Shown: piece by piece, positions 22,549 through 34,184 of the stretch
Position numbering within the stretch: position 1 is the first letter of the stretch
How the letters are laid out: every line of letters starts with the position of its first letter
Notes under the pieces: generated by a model
The model's database searches: none
Seen by the model: the letters and a program-made list of their open reading frames with translations, nothing else
Told to the model about the DNA's origin: nothing
Made by a program: the position numbers and the translations under genes
From: Salvator merianae
Lineage: Eukaryota; Chordata; Lepidosauria; Squamata; Teiidae
Assembly (NCBI GenBank): GCA_003586115.2
Contig: QVOM02000116.1
Span: forward strand, 28,373,062 to 28,437,061
Reading direction: 5' to 3'
DNA length: 64,000 nucleotides

Positions 22549-22663
22549 CAGGGCTGCCAGATAATCAGCCAGACTAATTATCCTAGCCATACAAAAAGCC
22601 AGGGGGAAAAAAGCCAAATGCATCTGATTATTTGACTGATTTTAGCCAAAGTTGACAACCTTG
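22549..22663. repeat. Possible short hAT-like element
   Basis: The start CAGGGCTGCCAGATAATCAG and the reverse complement of the end (CAAGGTTGTCAACTTTGGCT) are loosely inverted and resemble Charlie-type hAT termini. The flanks do not show a clean 8-bp duplication, so this is tentative. Confidence 0.35.
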
Positions 22664-23234
22664 CCACTGAGGGAACTGAAGAAAAGGCATGGCAGGCTCA
22701 GCTTCTCTTCCACCCAATTAGTTGTGCAAAACTGGGGCTGATGGGAGGTATAGTCCAAATCACTTGGAAGGAACCTAGCCTGGCAGAGGCTGCTTTAATT
22801 TAAGAATAAAAGTAATGAATAACGATACCGGTGGTGGATTCAGTTGTTTGTTATATTCTCACTCTTCTTCTTCAGTACATAAATACAGTCATAGTCATTA
22901 GAGGAAACATACACACCCCAGTTATAAACAACCATCAATGTAGAAAGTTGGTACTTCACTTCACTTTCGGGAAAAGTGAGAATTGTGTGCCTTATGTCAT
23001 TATTACACATGCCCACTTCCTTGAGTTTATTAGCCCTTTTGAATACAGACTCTGTTATTATTTTTTACAAGGGCTAGTCACTATGCTATTCAAGTTCTCA
23101 TTGTTAGATTCTACAAATATTGACTGGCTTCTAAGTGTTTTGCTGACTTTAGTAATATTTGCACAGAGGTGTTATGATAACATGACAGAACACTAAGGGT
23201 GTAGGGATTACATAGTCTTGCATGCTCATGGTGC

Positions 23235-23665
23235 AGTGAATGCGTTGGATAGGTGCAGCGTCTACATGGATCCACACTCACCCAGCTGCCATTCCACCAT
23301 CTTGCCATAAGCACTCATTAGAGTGCTTGAATGGTGCAACTGGACTAAGCTCTTGCACAGCACTTGCCCCTGGTCTTTCTTTGGGCAACTCTGCCAATAC
23401 CATACTGTTGGCTTGCACAGAATTACAGGGCAGTCACTGATGGCCTTCCAGCTGTCAACATCACAGCTAGGGAACAAAAGTTCCCTGGCTGTGATGTTAG
23501 AGTGGCCAGGGGCAGCAGCAGGCATGTGAGAAGCACATCACTGTTTCAAGAAGAATACTAAGATGCGGAGGGGCCTCCTTTATTCCTTCCTAGCATGCAG
23601 AGGAGGGGGCCCTGGATCTCTTCCTTGCCTGGGTCACTGGGGAATGCAGAAAGGGCCCTAGTCAT
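23235..23665 (+). repeat. Composite interspersed repeat with a strong hairpin
   Basis: This region resembles 59.8-60.2 kb in order ('caacatcacagc...gtgatgttagag' here, 'caacattacagcc...tgtgatattagag' there). It contains a near-perfect 19-bp inverted repeat with a 4-nt loop (23457-23475 and 23480-23498). It ends 'aatgcagaaagggccc', which resembles the Harbinger-like right terminus. It is non-coding; frames on both strands are by-products. Confidence 0.5.
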
Positions 23666-23992
23666 CTTGTTAGCCATGAGTGACAGTGACAGGTAGCCCT
23701 GCAGGTGAGAGCCACACAATCTGCCACCCCTAACCATCTGCCACTTAGGTTCTAAGCCATATAACTGTGTGTGGTTTATAGTAGGAGTGAACCTACAGGT
23801 GCTGGGATATGTTGTAGTGCTGAAAGACACTAACCCTGACTGGGTAACTGCACAATGTCAAATCCTGCATCCCGTTTTAAGAAATAGTGTCTAGAGGACT
23901 TGCGGTATTAGAGCTTCTAGGCGATTCTCATGGGCCTTTTTATAGTTTAGGCTCCAATATGTATAGATATCCATATCTACACTTATCTATGT

Positions 23993-24072
23993 ATCTACCT
24001 ACCTACCTACCTACACATATCTATATATAGATATATATTTTAGTCTGCAAGATAGATAGATAGATAGATAGC

Positions 24073-24108
<36 letters not shown>
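23993..24108 (+). repeat. Compound microsatellite (CTAC)n ... (GATA)n(GACA)n
   Basis: About five CTAC units (23993-24014) are followed by a TATA-rich spacer, then GATA units from 24051 and five GACA units ending at 24108. GATA/GACA arrays are common in squamates, including on sex chromosomes, but one locus says nothing about chromosome. Confidence 0.9.
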
Positions 24109-24759
24109 GGCACATAGCTTAGTTACTTTAACTTCTTAGGCTACTTTTATCAAGCTTAATATGCAGAATAGGCAGAAAGGAAACAATATTAGTTACATAC
24201 AACAGATCCAAAACAATGATGGAAGCTGGAACAAGAATGGAGCTAGACCAAAGATCCTACACCAATAGTAACAACTCCCATAGCATCTCATAAGCACTGG
24301 AAGGGGTTGTTTCCCCCATTCCATGTGATGGCAATGGGCTCCCATCCTAGACGCAAGTGCCAGCAAGAGTTTATTGCTTCTCCCACAGAGGTGAGTACTG
24401 GATGGGTTGGTTTTGCTATGTGCAAGATCCCAAATCAGTTACTGGGAAAATGTTCAACCAATAACGAAAAGGAGTCTGACTGCGACTGTAGTTTCTAGAT
24501 CGAGCTGGCATAAACTGCTTTCTTTGTCTAGAAAGAGGAACTAAGAACTGGGGCTTGTTGTCACTCAATCTACACTCTACCCTGTGGTTCACTCCTCATT
24601 AAATTACTGTATAGCCATATCTTTGATTGGCTGGCTTTTGCCTTAGTTATATGTCTTTCTGTTGTCTCCCTAGGCTTCCACAATTCTAGAATTGGCATGT
24701 GTCTGCCGTTCTTGCCTCAGGTTAGATTGCAGTCCACTTAGTTATCAGGCCAAACATTC

Positions 24760-24942
24760 ATGGCATCACAGAGCTGGAAGGAGCCATGCAGGACATCAAG
24801 TCCAATGCTCTGCTTCATTCAGGGATACAAAGCCAAGTGTAGTGAAGAGAGGTCTGCCTAGTCTCCCCTTGAATCTATCAAGTTGCTTCTTAGATTTGTT
24901 TTACAGGGCAGGGTAGAAATTGAAATGATGATGATGATGTCA
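24760..24942. repeat. CR1/L2-type interspersed fragment ending in a (GAT)n tail
   Basis: The phrase 'catcacagagctggaaggag' near 24761-24780 and 'aggacatcaagtccaatgct' (24790-24809) match the widespread 'atcatagagttggaaggga...catcaagtccaa' motif of amniote CR1-related repeats. The right end 'ttttacagggcagggtagaa' runs into GAT repeats (24925-24939), the usual tail form of L2-mobilised elements. Confidence 0.5.
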
Positions 24943-25932
24943 CCCAGTTCTGTCTCTCTCACCAGGGCATTTTGGTATTTGCCAGGGTCCTTCTGATCTG
25001 GTATTCTCAGCAGGTTAGCATTTTTCATTATCATCAGCATCTTTTCAAGGACACTGGCTTTCACTCACAAACATAGCTTATCAGCACAAACTGGTTATTT
25101 CTATGCATACAATGTAGAAGAACATTCTGAATAGCAAATGTGCAGGTGAGCAGAATTACCAATTCATTCAGACTAATACAAGAATTAATGTGTTCTTACA
25201 ATTTCATGCTGTAACAGTTTGAAGTCTTCACTTCTTGCCCATTCACCTTCCTCCCCTACTTACAGAAACATTTGGCAATCTTTCCTTAGTTCTTAAGAAC
25301 AGCAGAATGTGCATTGCAGTTAGGTCTTAATACTAATGGCAAAGAATTTTTAATTGGTGGTTGTGTGCAAGGAGGAAAATAAGCAACTAAATAGCAAAAT
25401 GGAAATACACAAGAGTAATTAAAAGGCTGAAAACCTGAGTAAAAGCAAGAAAAGGGAATGTAAAAATATCCATTTTCATGATGTCAAGGACATCTTAGAA
25501 ACTGTGTTAAGCAGCAGTGTCTTGCAAATCAGTATTTTGGTGGCAGAAGAGATTCAAAATGAGCTTAGGTAAAATTAAAGGGAGGCCTGTATCTGGCACA
25601 TGGTTGACACTTCTTGAAGAAATGTTCCATCTGACAAACAGATTTTGCTTTGAAACCTAAGTACAACAATCTTAAACCAAGGGGTAAGGTACTTTTTGTC
25701 CAGTGACCCAGTCAGCTTTTAAGCTTTGCCTTCTTTCAGAATACACCATCCTCCTTGGCACTGTTACGCACAATCAACAGCAGACTTCAAGCACATTCAG
25801 TCCCTGTAGAGCTCTGGGGAGAAACTGAGTAAGGAGTGAAGAGGTCCCTTTCAGGCTTTGATTTTTCTTTCTTTCTCTTATATTGCACATGTACATGTAT
25901 ATGTATGTATGCATATATGTGTGGGTGTATTT

Positions 25933-25972
25933 AGAGAGGGAGGGAGGGAGAGAGGGGGAGAGAGAGAGAGAG

Positions 25973-26035
<63 letters not shown>

Positions 26036-26037
26036 GA
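25933..26037 (+). repeat. Homopurine tract: (GGGA)n-(GA)n-(GAAA)n
   Basis: An uninterrupted purine run of about 105 nt: GGGA units, then AG dinucleotides, then about 15 GAAA units. The open frames through it encode only Arg/Glu/Lys repeats and are not genes. Mirror symmetry within the GAAA run could allow triplex formation. Confidence 0.92.
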
Positions 26038-27685
26038 CAGGCTTAATGTTCTCTGTAGTGTGGTAATATCTTCCGGTTATTTCTATATAGCTTTGATCAC
26101 ATGATCACAGAGACGTCAAAAATTATCAGCTAAACTGCTGTTAGGACACAAGAATGATATTAATTTTATAATCAAATTAACAATTGCAATTGCAGCTGAT
26201 TGTAAAATAGCAATGCCTCAGACACAGTAGTATTATTGTGAAAAGCATCTAAATTTGAATCTGGACATTCCCATGATCCCATAGTTGTTATCTGAGGCAC
26301 ATGGGGATTGGTAGGACCAAACTGTTACATAATGTTGCAAGCATGATCATTTTCACTGTGTTCTTTTTCATAATTTGTAAACGCTTTCCATCATACACCT
26401 GTTTCAAATCTTTAAAAGATAGTTTTGGAGAGCTACCTTTCCTATAACCCTTTGCCAGTGGCCACTCTGACTAAAGATCATGGGAGATGCAGCTGTCAAA
26501 AAAGGGATTGTCATGAACTCTGGCATATTTGCATCTGTATTTTCTTAGACATTCAAATCCTTTCAGTATGGCTCCCAGTGAACACAGCAATTTTCTTAAA
26601 TGGCTGATGAAATATTTTGTTCTTTATATATTAGGCTGAGATGATCGTCAAACTACTTCTTTAAACCTGACATTTTTGGAAAAGGCTAAGACTGGGCAAA
26701 CAATTACTTCGACTCAAACTAGGAAGTAGAGGAGAAACGTATTTCCCTTCAACTGTCAGATATGCTATGGTGGTTCTTTTTATTCTCCTTCTCTTTCTCT
26801 TTTCCACCCAAAGCAATCTACCCATTTCAATGTGTAGGATGCGTAAGAAATGAATACCTTTAAACAACATAAGGATGTGTGGAACTCTATTCTTAAAAAC
26901 TTTAGCCAAATGTTTACACATGGACGCTGGAAGGAAAAGCTGAAATTCTTGTCACATGATGCAAAAATAAGACCCTTCCTCAAATGATAAGACTTATAAG
27001 TACATAATATTATGTGAAATCTGTCTCAGAGGCTGTGATTAAGAATACGAAGATTGTCTCAAGAACTGTCCAAAGGAAATTAAAAGAAATGAATGCTCTT
27101 CAACGAAAAGTTGATGTTTCCACACTTCTTCATCTTAAAGCTGTGTTCATGATCTAAGAAGGAAAAGTCTACTGTGAAGTCAGAAGAGGTGTTGGAAAGC
27201 CCAGCACATAGTCAATGCTAGAATATGCATAACATTGCTACATCCAAGCGCCATCACCTACCACAGGGTACATCTGCTTTTGTACCTGCTGTTCCAGCAT
27301 ATGGGAGTTTGCCACATTCTCCAAGTCCCAGATAGTGTCCAGTTGCCATCTTGGTTGCAAATGCACTTTCCAGTTGCCATGCTGGAAAATGAAATCCAAG
27401 CAGTGCAAGATCTTGAAAAATCAGATCTTCAGTATTGTATGTAAGATGTTATGTATGTACCCAGCTGCTGATTGGGCGACCAGGAGCTTGTGCTTCCTGG
27501 AAACTGGCATCCCAGGCTTGCATAAATAGTTCACATTCTGAATGCAAAAGGTCTTGGCATTTCCTGAAAGGGTGAAGGAAGTCTGCCATCCAAAATTCAG
27601 TATAGCTGGCACAAATCAATGTAAACAATGCTGAGTGAGATTGGTCAATGGTCTGATTTAGAAAGCAAAACAAAAATAAGACTCT

Positions 27686-27792
27686 GGCTGCATCCAGTCA
27701 TCACTTTCTTATTTGACTATATTTGAATATTCTGGAATATCCATACTTTATTCCAGAATATTCAAATATAGCGGAATATCTGGATGGCAGCC
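27686..27792. mobile_element. 107-bp MITE with a perfect 23-bp inner palindrome
   Basis: The ends GGCTGCATCCAG and GGCTGCCATCCAG (reverse complement) are inverted. Inside, 27717-27739 is the exact reverse complement of 27749-27771, leaving a 9-nt loop. The superfamily is uncertain because no clear target duplication remains. Confidence 0.75.
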
Positions 27793-28754
27793 CTAGTTGC
27801 AAAAATAAAAATAGCAATTGAGTTGCAACCATTGTGTACTTGGTACATGGTGGCTGAAAACAGCAAGAGTGTAATTTTGCATCTTTCTTTTGTGTACCAT
27901 GTCAAGCCATGAATTTCCATATTGGTCTGTGGCCTGACGTTTGGGGGGTGGGGAATGGAAACTTGTGGCTCTTCAGATAGTGACAGACTTCAGCACTATA
28001 GTTTCCCTGCAAATGCTGTAAGAGGTCAGAACACTATTGTGTGCGCACTAGGGAAATCCCATAACAGCAAGTTTTCTTCATTCCTGATGTTGTCAGCATT
28101 GTTGCCCACAGGAGCGTCACAGCTACTGAATGATTCTGCCACAAAGCCTATGCACATTTTTCCTGTGTAAAAGGACCAGAGCAGGCAATATATCATGAAC
28201 TGATTTCATCCTGTTCAGTCTAAGCCAGTTCTGTGTTAGCAATTACCAAGTTCAATTTGTAATGCTGTAAGATAGTAAATGAATAGGAGGAAATCAAACC
28301 TTACATTTCTCGTTGGAAGCAGAAAGTGCTCATTTCAAAGAGATGTGCTTTTTTTTCATGGAGCCAATGCAATAGATTGGGCTTATAAAAGCCTGAATCA
28401 GCCCCTATCTAATTATAATGATGGATCACCTGTTAAGAGGCAAACCTTCTTTAGAGGAAGGATGATGGTAGAAGTGACTTCTTCTTTGAAAAGCAAATAG
28501 GCTCATCATTTAGATTCAAACTTATAAAAGCTTGAGATGACAGCCTCATAGCTTGCTAATGATTCCACACAACATCTGCAACAAGCAGAGAAGAAACTAA
28601 CTGAGAAAAAAAAATGGTGATTAAGATCATTTGTGCTCAGGTTATGAGAAAATAGAGAAGTAAGAAATATTCAAGCACATGTAATTAGCTGGATGTCTTG
28701 TTTTGCTTTGTTTTTTTAAGTGAAAGCCTCAGTTCAGATGTTGAACACCTACAG

Positions 28755-28822
28755 ATGTTGAGACCTTCGGGTATAGGGCGGGATAAAAATGCAAATAAAT
28801 AAATAAACAAACAAACAAACAT
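28755..28822 (+). repeat. L2/SINE-type tail with (AAAT)n(AAAC)n
   Basis: 'ttcgggtatagggcgggata' is followed by AAAT and AAAC tetranucleotides. This is the typical 3' tail of squamate L2-type LINEs and their SINEs. The body upstream is too diverged to delimit. Confidence 0.6.
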
Positions 28823-29394
28823 AAGTTGGAAGTCCTAACTTCAGTCTCCCAGAAGCAAGCTAGGAGGAGGTAATCCCGCCAACAGAATCCTAGCAGAAGA
28901 CCTTGATCACATGAACAAGAGGAGACGTGAATGATGGGATTGCTGGGAAATGGAGCTGTCCCACCAGGAAATGAGCACAGATGCCCAACGACATCCAACC
29001 CAATATGATTCAATGTGGATGACAGCCTGGCTTGCCAAAAGCATGGCAAGCAGATGCTGTTGGACTGAGGAGGTTTTTGAGTCAGCTGTAGAATATCTGC
29101 CTTGCCCAAATTTAATTCTTGGTAATCCAGAGCGGATAGGAAGGGACTGCTGGCTGAAACCCTACAAAGCTGCCGTCAGTCTCCATGGACCTCAAATACC
29201 AGCCTTTTGGCAGCCTTTTAGCTACACTCCTGATGGATCTCATGGAGTGTCAAAGTATGGGCTTCCAGATACTGCTCAATTAAAACTTTCATGAGTCTCA
29301 GCCAATTTGGCCTCTGGCAAGGAATGATGAAACCTGTAGCTCAGAAACATCTGGAAGGGTGAGGTTTGGCAAGTCCATCCCTAGGACTACAAAA

Positions 29395-29700
29395 TTAGTC
29401 AAAGCTAAGGGAAATCAGCCTTGTCTGTTCACTGGAAGGACTAATAATGAAGCAGCAGCTCAGATACTCTAGCCACATAATGAGAAGGCAGGATTCACAA
29501 GAAAAGACCCTGATGCTGTGAATGATTGAAGGCAAAAAGAGAAGGGAATGGTAGAGGATGAGATGGATAGATAGTGTCATGGAGGCAACGAACATGAGCT
29601 TGCAGAGGCAGTGGAGGGCAGATGGGTCTGGTGTACTTTGGACCACGGGATCATGAAGAGTTGGACACAATTTAACAGTAGCAAGAAAAATATATTAAAG
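29395..29700 (+). mobile_element. BovB/RTE LINE 3' end
   Basis: In broken plus-strand frames this reads like the C-terminal end of BovB ORF2: KDPDAG, a basic run (RQKEKG), MDR, and a terminal IMKSWTQFNSS resembling the BovB VAKSRTRLSD ending. Stops are present. The nucleotide end 'catgaagagttggacacaat' is the BovB 3' terminus that the tRNA-derived SINEs in this window appear to share. Confidence 0.75.
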
Positions 29701-30599
29701 AGTTACCCCAAGGAAACCATGGGGTTATCACTGATAAAAGGGCTAAGTTAGCTGTTTGGTTTCCCACCACTCTCCCCAATAAAAATTGCTTCTCTTCCCA
29801 GAGAAAGATACATATAGGACATACATAATAGGGCAAATGGAAAGTCTTGGCTGAGTATACAGAAATGGTGCCGGGGTTGGTATATCAGAGTATGGCCCAT
29901 GTACTCTTCTTTGCTCTATAGCTCATTTCAACCCCCTGTCTAGTGCAGATGGATCAGTCTACAGAGAGATGTGGCTTCCTGGTAGATAAAAATGTTCTAG
30001 ATGGTCCCTTGGACTGGCCTATCAGGCCAGTGTGGATCAAGACTTTGCTCTTTTTCTCCCAGTTCCCTTGTCTACTCTAATGCCCCCCTGTCCCACTCCA
30101 AGCTTACAAATCTCTCTTTGCTTTCTACTTGAGAATTATGAAATAGTTTATTTCATCGTTAATGGTCTATTATTATCATGTGTGTGCATATATGTGTCTG
30201 TGGTGTATCTATCTATATACAGATACACAAAGAAAAAGAGAAGGAAAGAAATGTGCATGGAACAAACATATACAGAGTACATGAAGTAAGCTATGGAATT
30301 GTTATATAGGTTCAAACATTTATAAACATACAGATATATGTAGATCTGTGCACCCAGGTACAAATTTTCCCAACATTCACATGGATTGGGCAAAAGTTAC
30401 TCTGATCCCTGTGGGATTCTAAATGGCACTGGAAGAGAGCATGTGTACCTTGAGCCAAAAGATGTGCTTGTTATATTGTTTCACCATTAAGCAGAAACAA
30501 ATGTTGATCTCCCTTGAAACAAGCTCAAGGAAAATGTTGACACTGTCACATATAGGGCTTGCTTCCCCTCTTTTCTCTTTTGATCACTGCATGTATATA

Positions 30600-30955
30600 A
30601 GAACATAAGACATCTTTCTGGAAGATGGATGGGAGAGAAGCTGCATGGAGGTCCAACAGAGGGCAAAAAAAGAAAAAAAAACATAAGAGAAGCCATGCTG
30701 GATCAGACCACAGTGGCCCACTATTACTTCCAGGCATTCTCAAGCAGAAGAGGGCAAAACCTTCACCTGCTCTCAACTTCCTGCAAATGGCCTTTAGAGG
30801 CATCCTGTCTATCATTTCTACACAGAGGAGGTACCTGGGCATCCATTCTAGTAGCCACTCATACACCTGTCCTCCATGAATTTGTTCAGCCCCTCCTTAA
30901 AGCCATCCAGGCTGGTTTCTGTCATCACCACCTTTGCTAATAAATTCCGCAAATA
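30600..30955 (-). mobile_element. CR1 LINE 3' end, minus strand
   Basis: 'acataagagaagccatgctg' followed by 'gatcagaccacagtggccca' is the reverse complement of the conserved CR1 3' end. 'atgaatttgttcagcccctc' and 'cttaaagccatccaggctgg' (30877-30916) match its upstream consensus. A short repeat of 'aagaacataagaca' at 30600 precedes it. It is a fragment without coding capacity. Confidence 0.8.
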
Positions 30956-31809
30956 AACAATATGCAAGTAAGCTAAAAGTTGTGGCTAATGATGCATTTT
31001 CCAACTTTAGAATTACAGAAATTCTAAAGCGTGGAACAAGTAAGAAGAACTTAAGGAAACCATAAAAGGAAGGAATTGGTGACAACCACAATTTTTTAAA
31101 GCTGAGTCTTCAGTTTTTATATGGCAGAATGTATCTTTTTCTACATTGCAATATTGCTTTTCCTGTAGTGAGATAGAGTACTGTGTAGTCATGGGAAAAT
31201 GCAAAAACTGATAGTTTTGTAAAACTGATAGATTTGGGCACTGGAAAGAACAAAGAAAGAAAGTTGCTGTCAAATAATTCACATCATCCAAATGCAACAT
31301 TTTTCTGTAAGGTTATCACCCAGTGAAATAAAAATCTATATTCCTGAGTAGATGGCATGAGTCATATCTATAATCTAAGACATAATGCTCAATTCTCATG
31401 ATTTGTCTTGAATGGGAGCATCCTGTAGATGATAAATCAGGTTTGAAAATCAATTCTGGCCCTTTTTTTTAGCTTTATAATATAGAAATCTGAAAGATTA
31501 TGACAGATGCTGCCCTAATGTCACCTTTAATATGCTACAATGAAGATCCAATAAAAACAGGAATAATAAATTAAAATGTTATATACTGTATTTTTATATA
31601 GTGCTTTACAACACGATCCTGTGTGTTCAAACTCAAAGTTGCCTTTTTTTCAGAAAACTATAAAATCAAAAGGGACCCAACATTTACCTAGCTGGCCCAA
31701 TGTCAATACATAATAAAATTTACTTACTTCAGCTTACTTGCTGTAATAAAAATTTCCACAGCCACTGAAGAAGACTTACCTGCCAGTATCCAGATTTTGG
31801 GGTGCTATT

Positions 31810-31975
31810 TTTGTCAGTTATCATAAAGTTGGGACTGACTCCAAGAGATCACATGGACACATTCATGCAGATTTCTCAGCAGATATAGAAACTGTTTGCT
31901 AAGACATTATTCTGGTGAGATCCTGAGCATCAAACCTTTTGATTTCCAGGCTGTTGCTATACCACTATACTTGCA
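31810..31975 (-). repeat. Possible old tRNA-derived SINE, minus strand
   Basis: The reverse complement begins like a tRNA head: 'tatagtggtatagcaacagc', then 'ctggaaatcaaaaggtttga'. This includes an A-box-like and a decayed B-box-like segment. It is strongly diverged. Confidence 0.4.
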
Positions 31976-32054
31976 GAATCTGCACACAACGTTTTATGCA
32001 AGATTTTATGTATCACCAGCCCTTTCTAGAAGTGGAGCGGAAACTATCTGGAAA

Positions 32055-32900
32055 GAAAGTGTTATGGATGTGCCAAATCAGTGTGGTATGAACTGGGTTC
32101 ATATCGAACATAAGGAGGTCATTTTCAGACAGAACCCTGCTAAACGTTTGGAGTTCAACCCAAAAGCAAACAGAACTGAGGAAGGGGAACTGGGTTAGCC
32201 CCTCATCCTACCCCTTCAGGCCCCCATAGTGTCCACAGGTTCATGCCTGTTCCCACAGGCCTGCAGAAAAACTGCAGCTAGCATCCTGCCTCCTCAGCCT
32301 AGTAGGCCTTCTAAAGTGGAGGTCCATAAGTCCTTGCAGAAGGCCTAGTGTGTGGGCATGCGTGGCCATTTCCTAGAAATCCTCAAATATGACCAATCAC
32401 ATTTAAGGCCTTCCAAGAAGTGGAAGTTCATTTTGCATGCTGTGATGACCCCTAGTCTTCTACTTCCAAAAGCCTAGTATGACACAAAAGCATGCCACCC
32501 ACTTGTTAAAGAACTGCATGGACAGGAGCTGTGCCCCAGCGCTGGCCATCAGGAAGATAAGAAATGAGGGAGAAGGTAAGCCTATGGACATGCTTGGGGG
32601 GGGGAGGGGAATGGAGAGCACAATGGGCAACACTGTCTGTGTGGCAGGAGAAGGAAGAAGAAGGTGGTGTACATGATGTGGGAGGCTGGTAGGCGATGGA
32701 GGATGCTATGCACACAAGGTAGGTTTGTTGAACCTCCATCTATGGAGGCACGATCATGGAAAAGGAAGAGGGGGCAGGGCATCATGTTGGCATGTTGCTC
32801 ATCCCATGGCTGGTTTGGTTTGTTGTAAACTGAACCAACTATTTTGAACTTGTGCTCCTATAAGGTGGTTCAACAAGGGAAGGAAATTTTTACTGTCCAA
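32055..32900. repeat. Possible old, long relative of the TAGAGATGTGC hAT family
   Basis: The left side reads 'atggatgtgccaaatcag' and 'tatgaactgggttcatatcg'. The right side reads 'gtaaactgaaccaactattt'. A central palindromic phrase around 'aggccttctaaagtgg' / 'gcagaaggcctag' recurs near 47.3 kb. The ends are not well defined and the assignment is tentative. Confidence 0.35.
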
Positions 32901-32904
32901 GAAA

Positions 32905-33062
32905 CCAAGCGTTGGCTGATTGCATGGAGATAACCACACAGTTTCCTTGGTAAGGATATGGAAATAGTATGCCATATTTTCTCCTGTGGAGATACCAGGA
33001 ATCAATCTTGTGACTTTCTGATTTCTAGACAGCTGCTTTACCAGTGAACTACAGCTGCCGAC
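32905..33062 (-). mobile_element. tRNA-derived SINE, minus strand
   Basis: The reverse complement starts 'ggcagctgtagttcactggt', followed by 'aaagcagctgtctagaaatc' and a degraded B box near 33000-33015 ('gattgattcctgg'). The body toward 32905 keeps 'ctccacaggagaaaatatgg'. Same family as the copies at 5.7, 16.9 and 54.0 kb. Confidence 0.6.
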
Positions 33063-33559
33063 TCTTTCTCATATTGTCGAACCTGTGATCTGTGGAGATC
33101 TGTAAGATATATCACACAGTTTCAAGGAAAACAGTGAACAGTGCTTATATAGCCCAATTCTATACACCTAATCAGATACCTTCCACAGGGTTCAGTGCAA
33201 TTTGATCCTACCTAGACACTCATAGAATTGCATATCTTTTGTCTTCACACAAACAAATACTACTTTCCAGTAATCAGAACAACTTCTCTGTAAGATGGTA
33301 GGCAAAGGTATGGTTATGCTACAATACTTGGGCGATTCTGTACTGGCTGGTATACTGGACCAGCAAGTGTACTAGAAGCCTCTCTTCTGCATTCTAGAGC
33401 TGTCTAAGGGAAGCCCCAAATAGTGAACAAGTCTGTTTGTACCCTATATATACTGAATGAGAAGTAACTCAAGCCTCATTAAAATAAACATATTTAACAC
33501 GGCTACCACTTTAATCTGCCAAAATCACACGCCAGCTAAACTCTCAGCAAGACGCTATA

Positions 33560-34165
33560 ACGCAAACAAGAAAGCCTGTAGTCCCAGAATGAAAAATGAA
33601 ATACAGTGCGTGCTATGAATCATGTCATGGTATCTAACATTAAAACGAAAGAATCTCCACAAACTTATTATCAAACTCCTACGTCTATTACGGGGAAAAG
33701 AACTTTCTAATAGCCCAGACCATCACATGGATAAAAAGCGGCCATTTCTTTTTCCAGTCTTAAACGGTCTGATCTGGTCTTTATCTATGTCTAGCCGTCC
33801 CGCCAGCGCTCTCCGCAGCTTCCGGGAACTGCAATTGTTACCAGAAACGCCACCTCCCCTTTTCGGCTTCACACGCGCTCCTTAGAGGGACTACGTTACC
33901 CAGAAAGCAATGCCAAGTCTCCCAGAAAACTACCCTACCCAGAAAACCTTGCTAGGGACTTCGGCCGGCGACGCTGTCGTGGCATTTTTGAGACGTTTTT
34001 CGCAATCTAGTACTGAGTTGTGAGTTCATCGCCTCGGCCGATCTCGTGCCGTTCCCCCTTCTGCTTTATTGTCTGAACGGCGGTCCTGCGTGTCGCCTGC
34101 GTTTCTCAGAAGAAAGGCTTATATATCCCACTTCCCCTTTCCCGTACCCGCCACGGCGAATAAGG
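33560..34165 (+). promoter_or_regulatory. BET1 promoter, CpG-rich, with ZNF143/Staf-like motifs
   Basis: CpG density rises sharply over about 33760-34300 and no TATA box is visible near the start codon. Two good matches to the ZNF143/Staf element ACTACAATTCCCAGAATGC lie at 33890-33909 (ACTACGTTACCCAGAAAGC) and 33929-33947 (ACTACCCTACCCAGAAAAC). Weaker ones are near 33578-33593 and 33828-33850. This is a housekeeping-type promoter; ZNF143 sites usually lie within a few hundred bases of the transcription start. The exact start site is not determinable here. Confidence 0.7.
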
Positions 34166-34184
34166 ATGAGGAGGGCCGGGCTGG
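34166..34184 (+). CDS. BET1: BET1 coding exon 1
   Basis: Nineteen coding bases: ATG then codons for RRAGL plus one base of the next glycine codon, followed by the donor GTAAGT at 34185. The tiny first coding exon and conserved MRRAGLG start match the vertebrate gene. The start is chosen for that conservation. Confidence 0.93.

Noticed and set aside
22831..23196. 121-codon hydrophobic plus-strand frame
   Set aside because: AT-rich sequence favours Leu/Ile/Phe codons by chance; no splice sites or homologue recognised.
23993..24108. Possible CRISPR-like array
   Set aside because: Simple tetranucleotide repeats with no spacers, in a vertebrate genome.
25858..26104. Two Lys/Arg/Glu repeat frames resembling a charged protein
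   Set aside because: Microsatellite translation.
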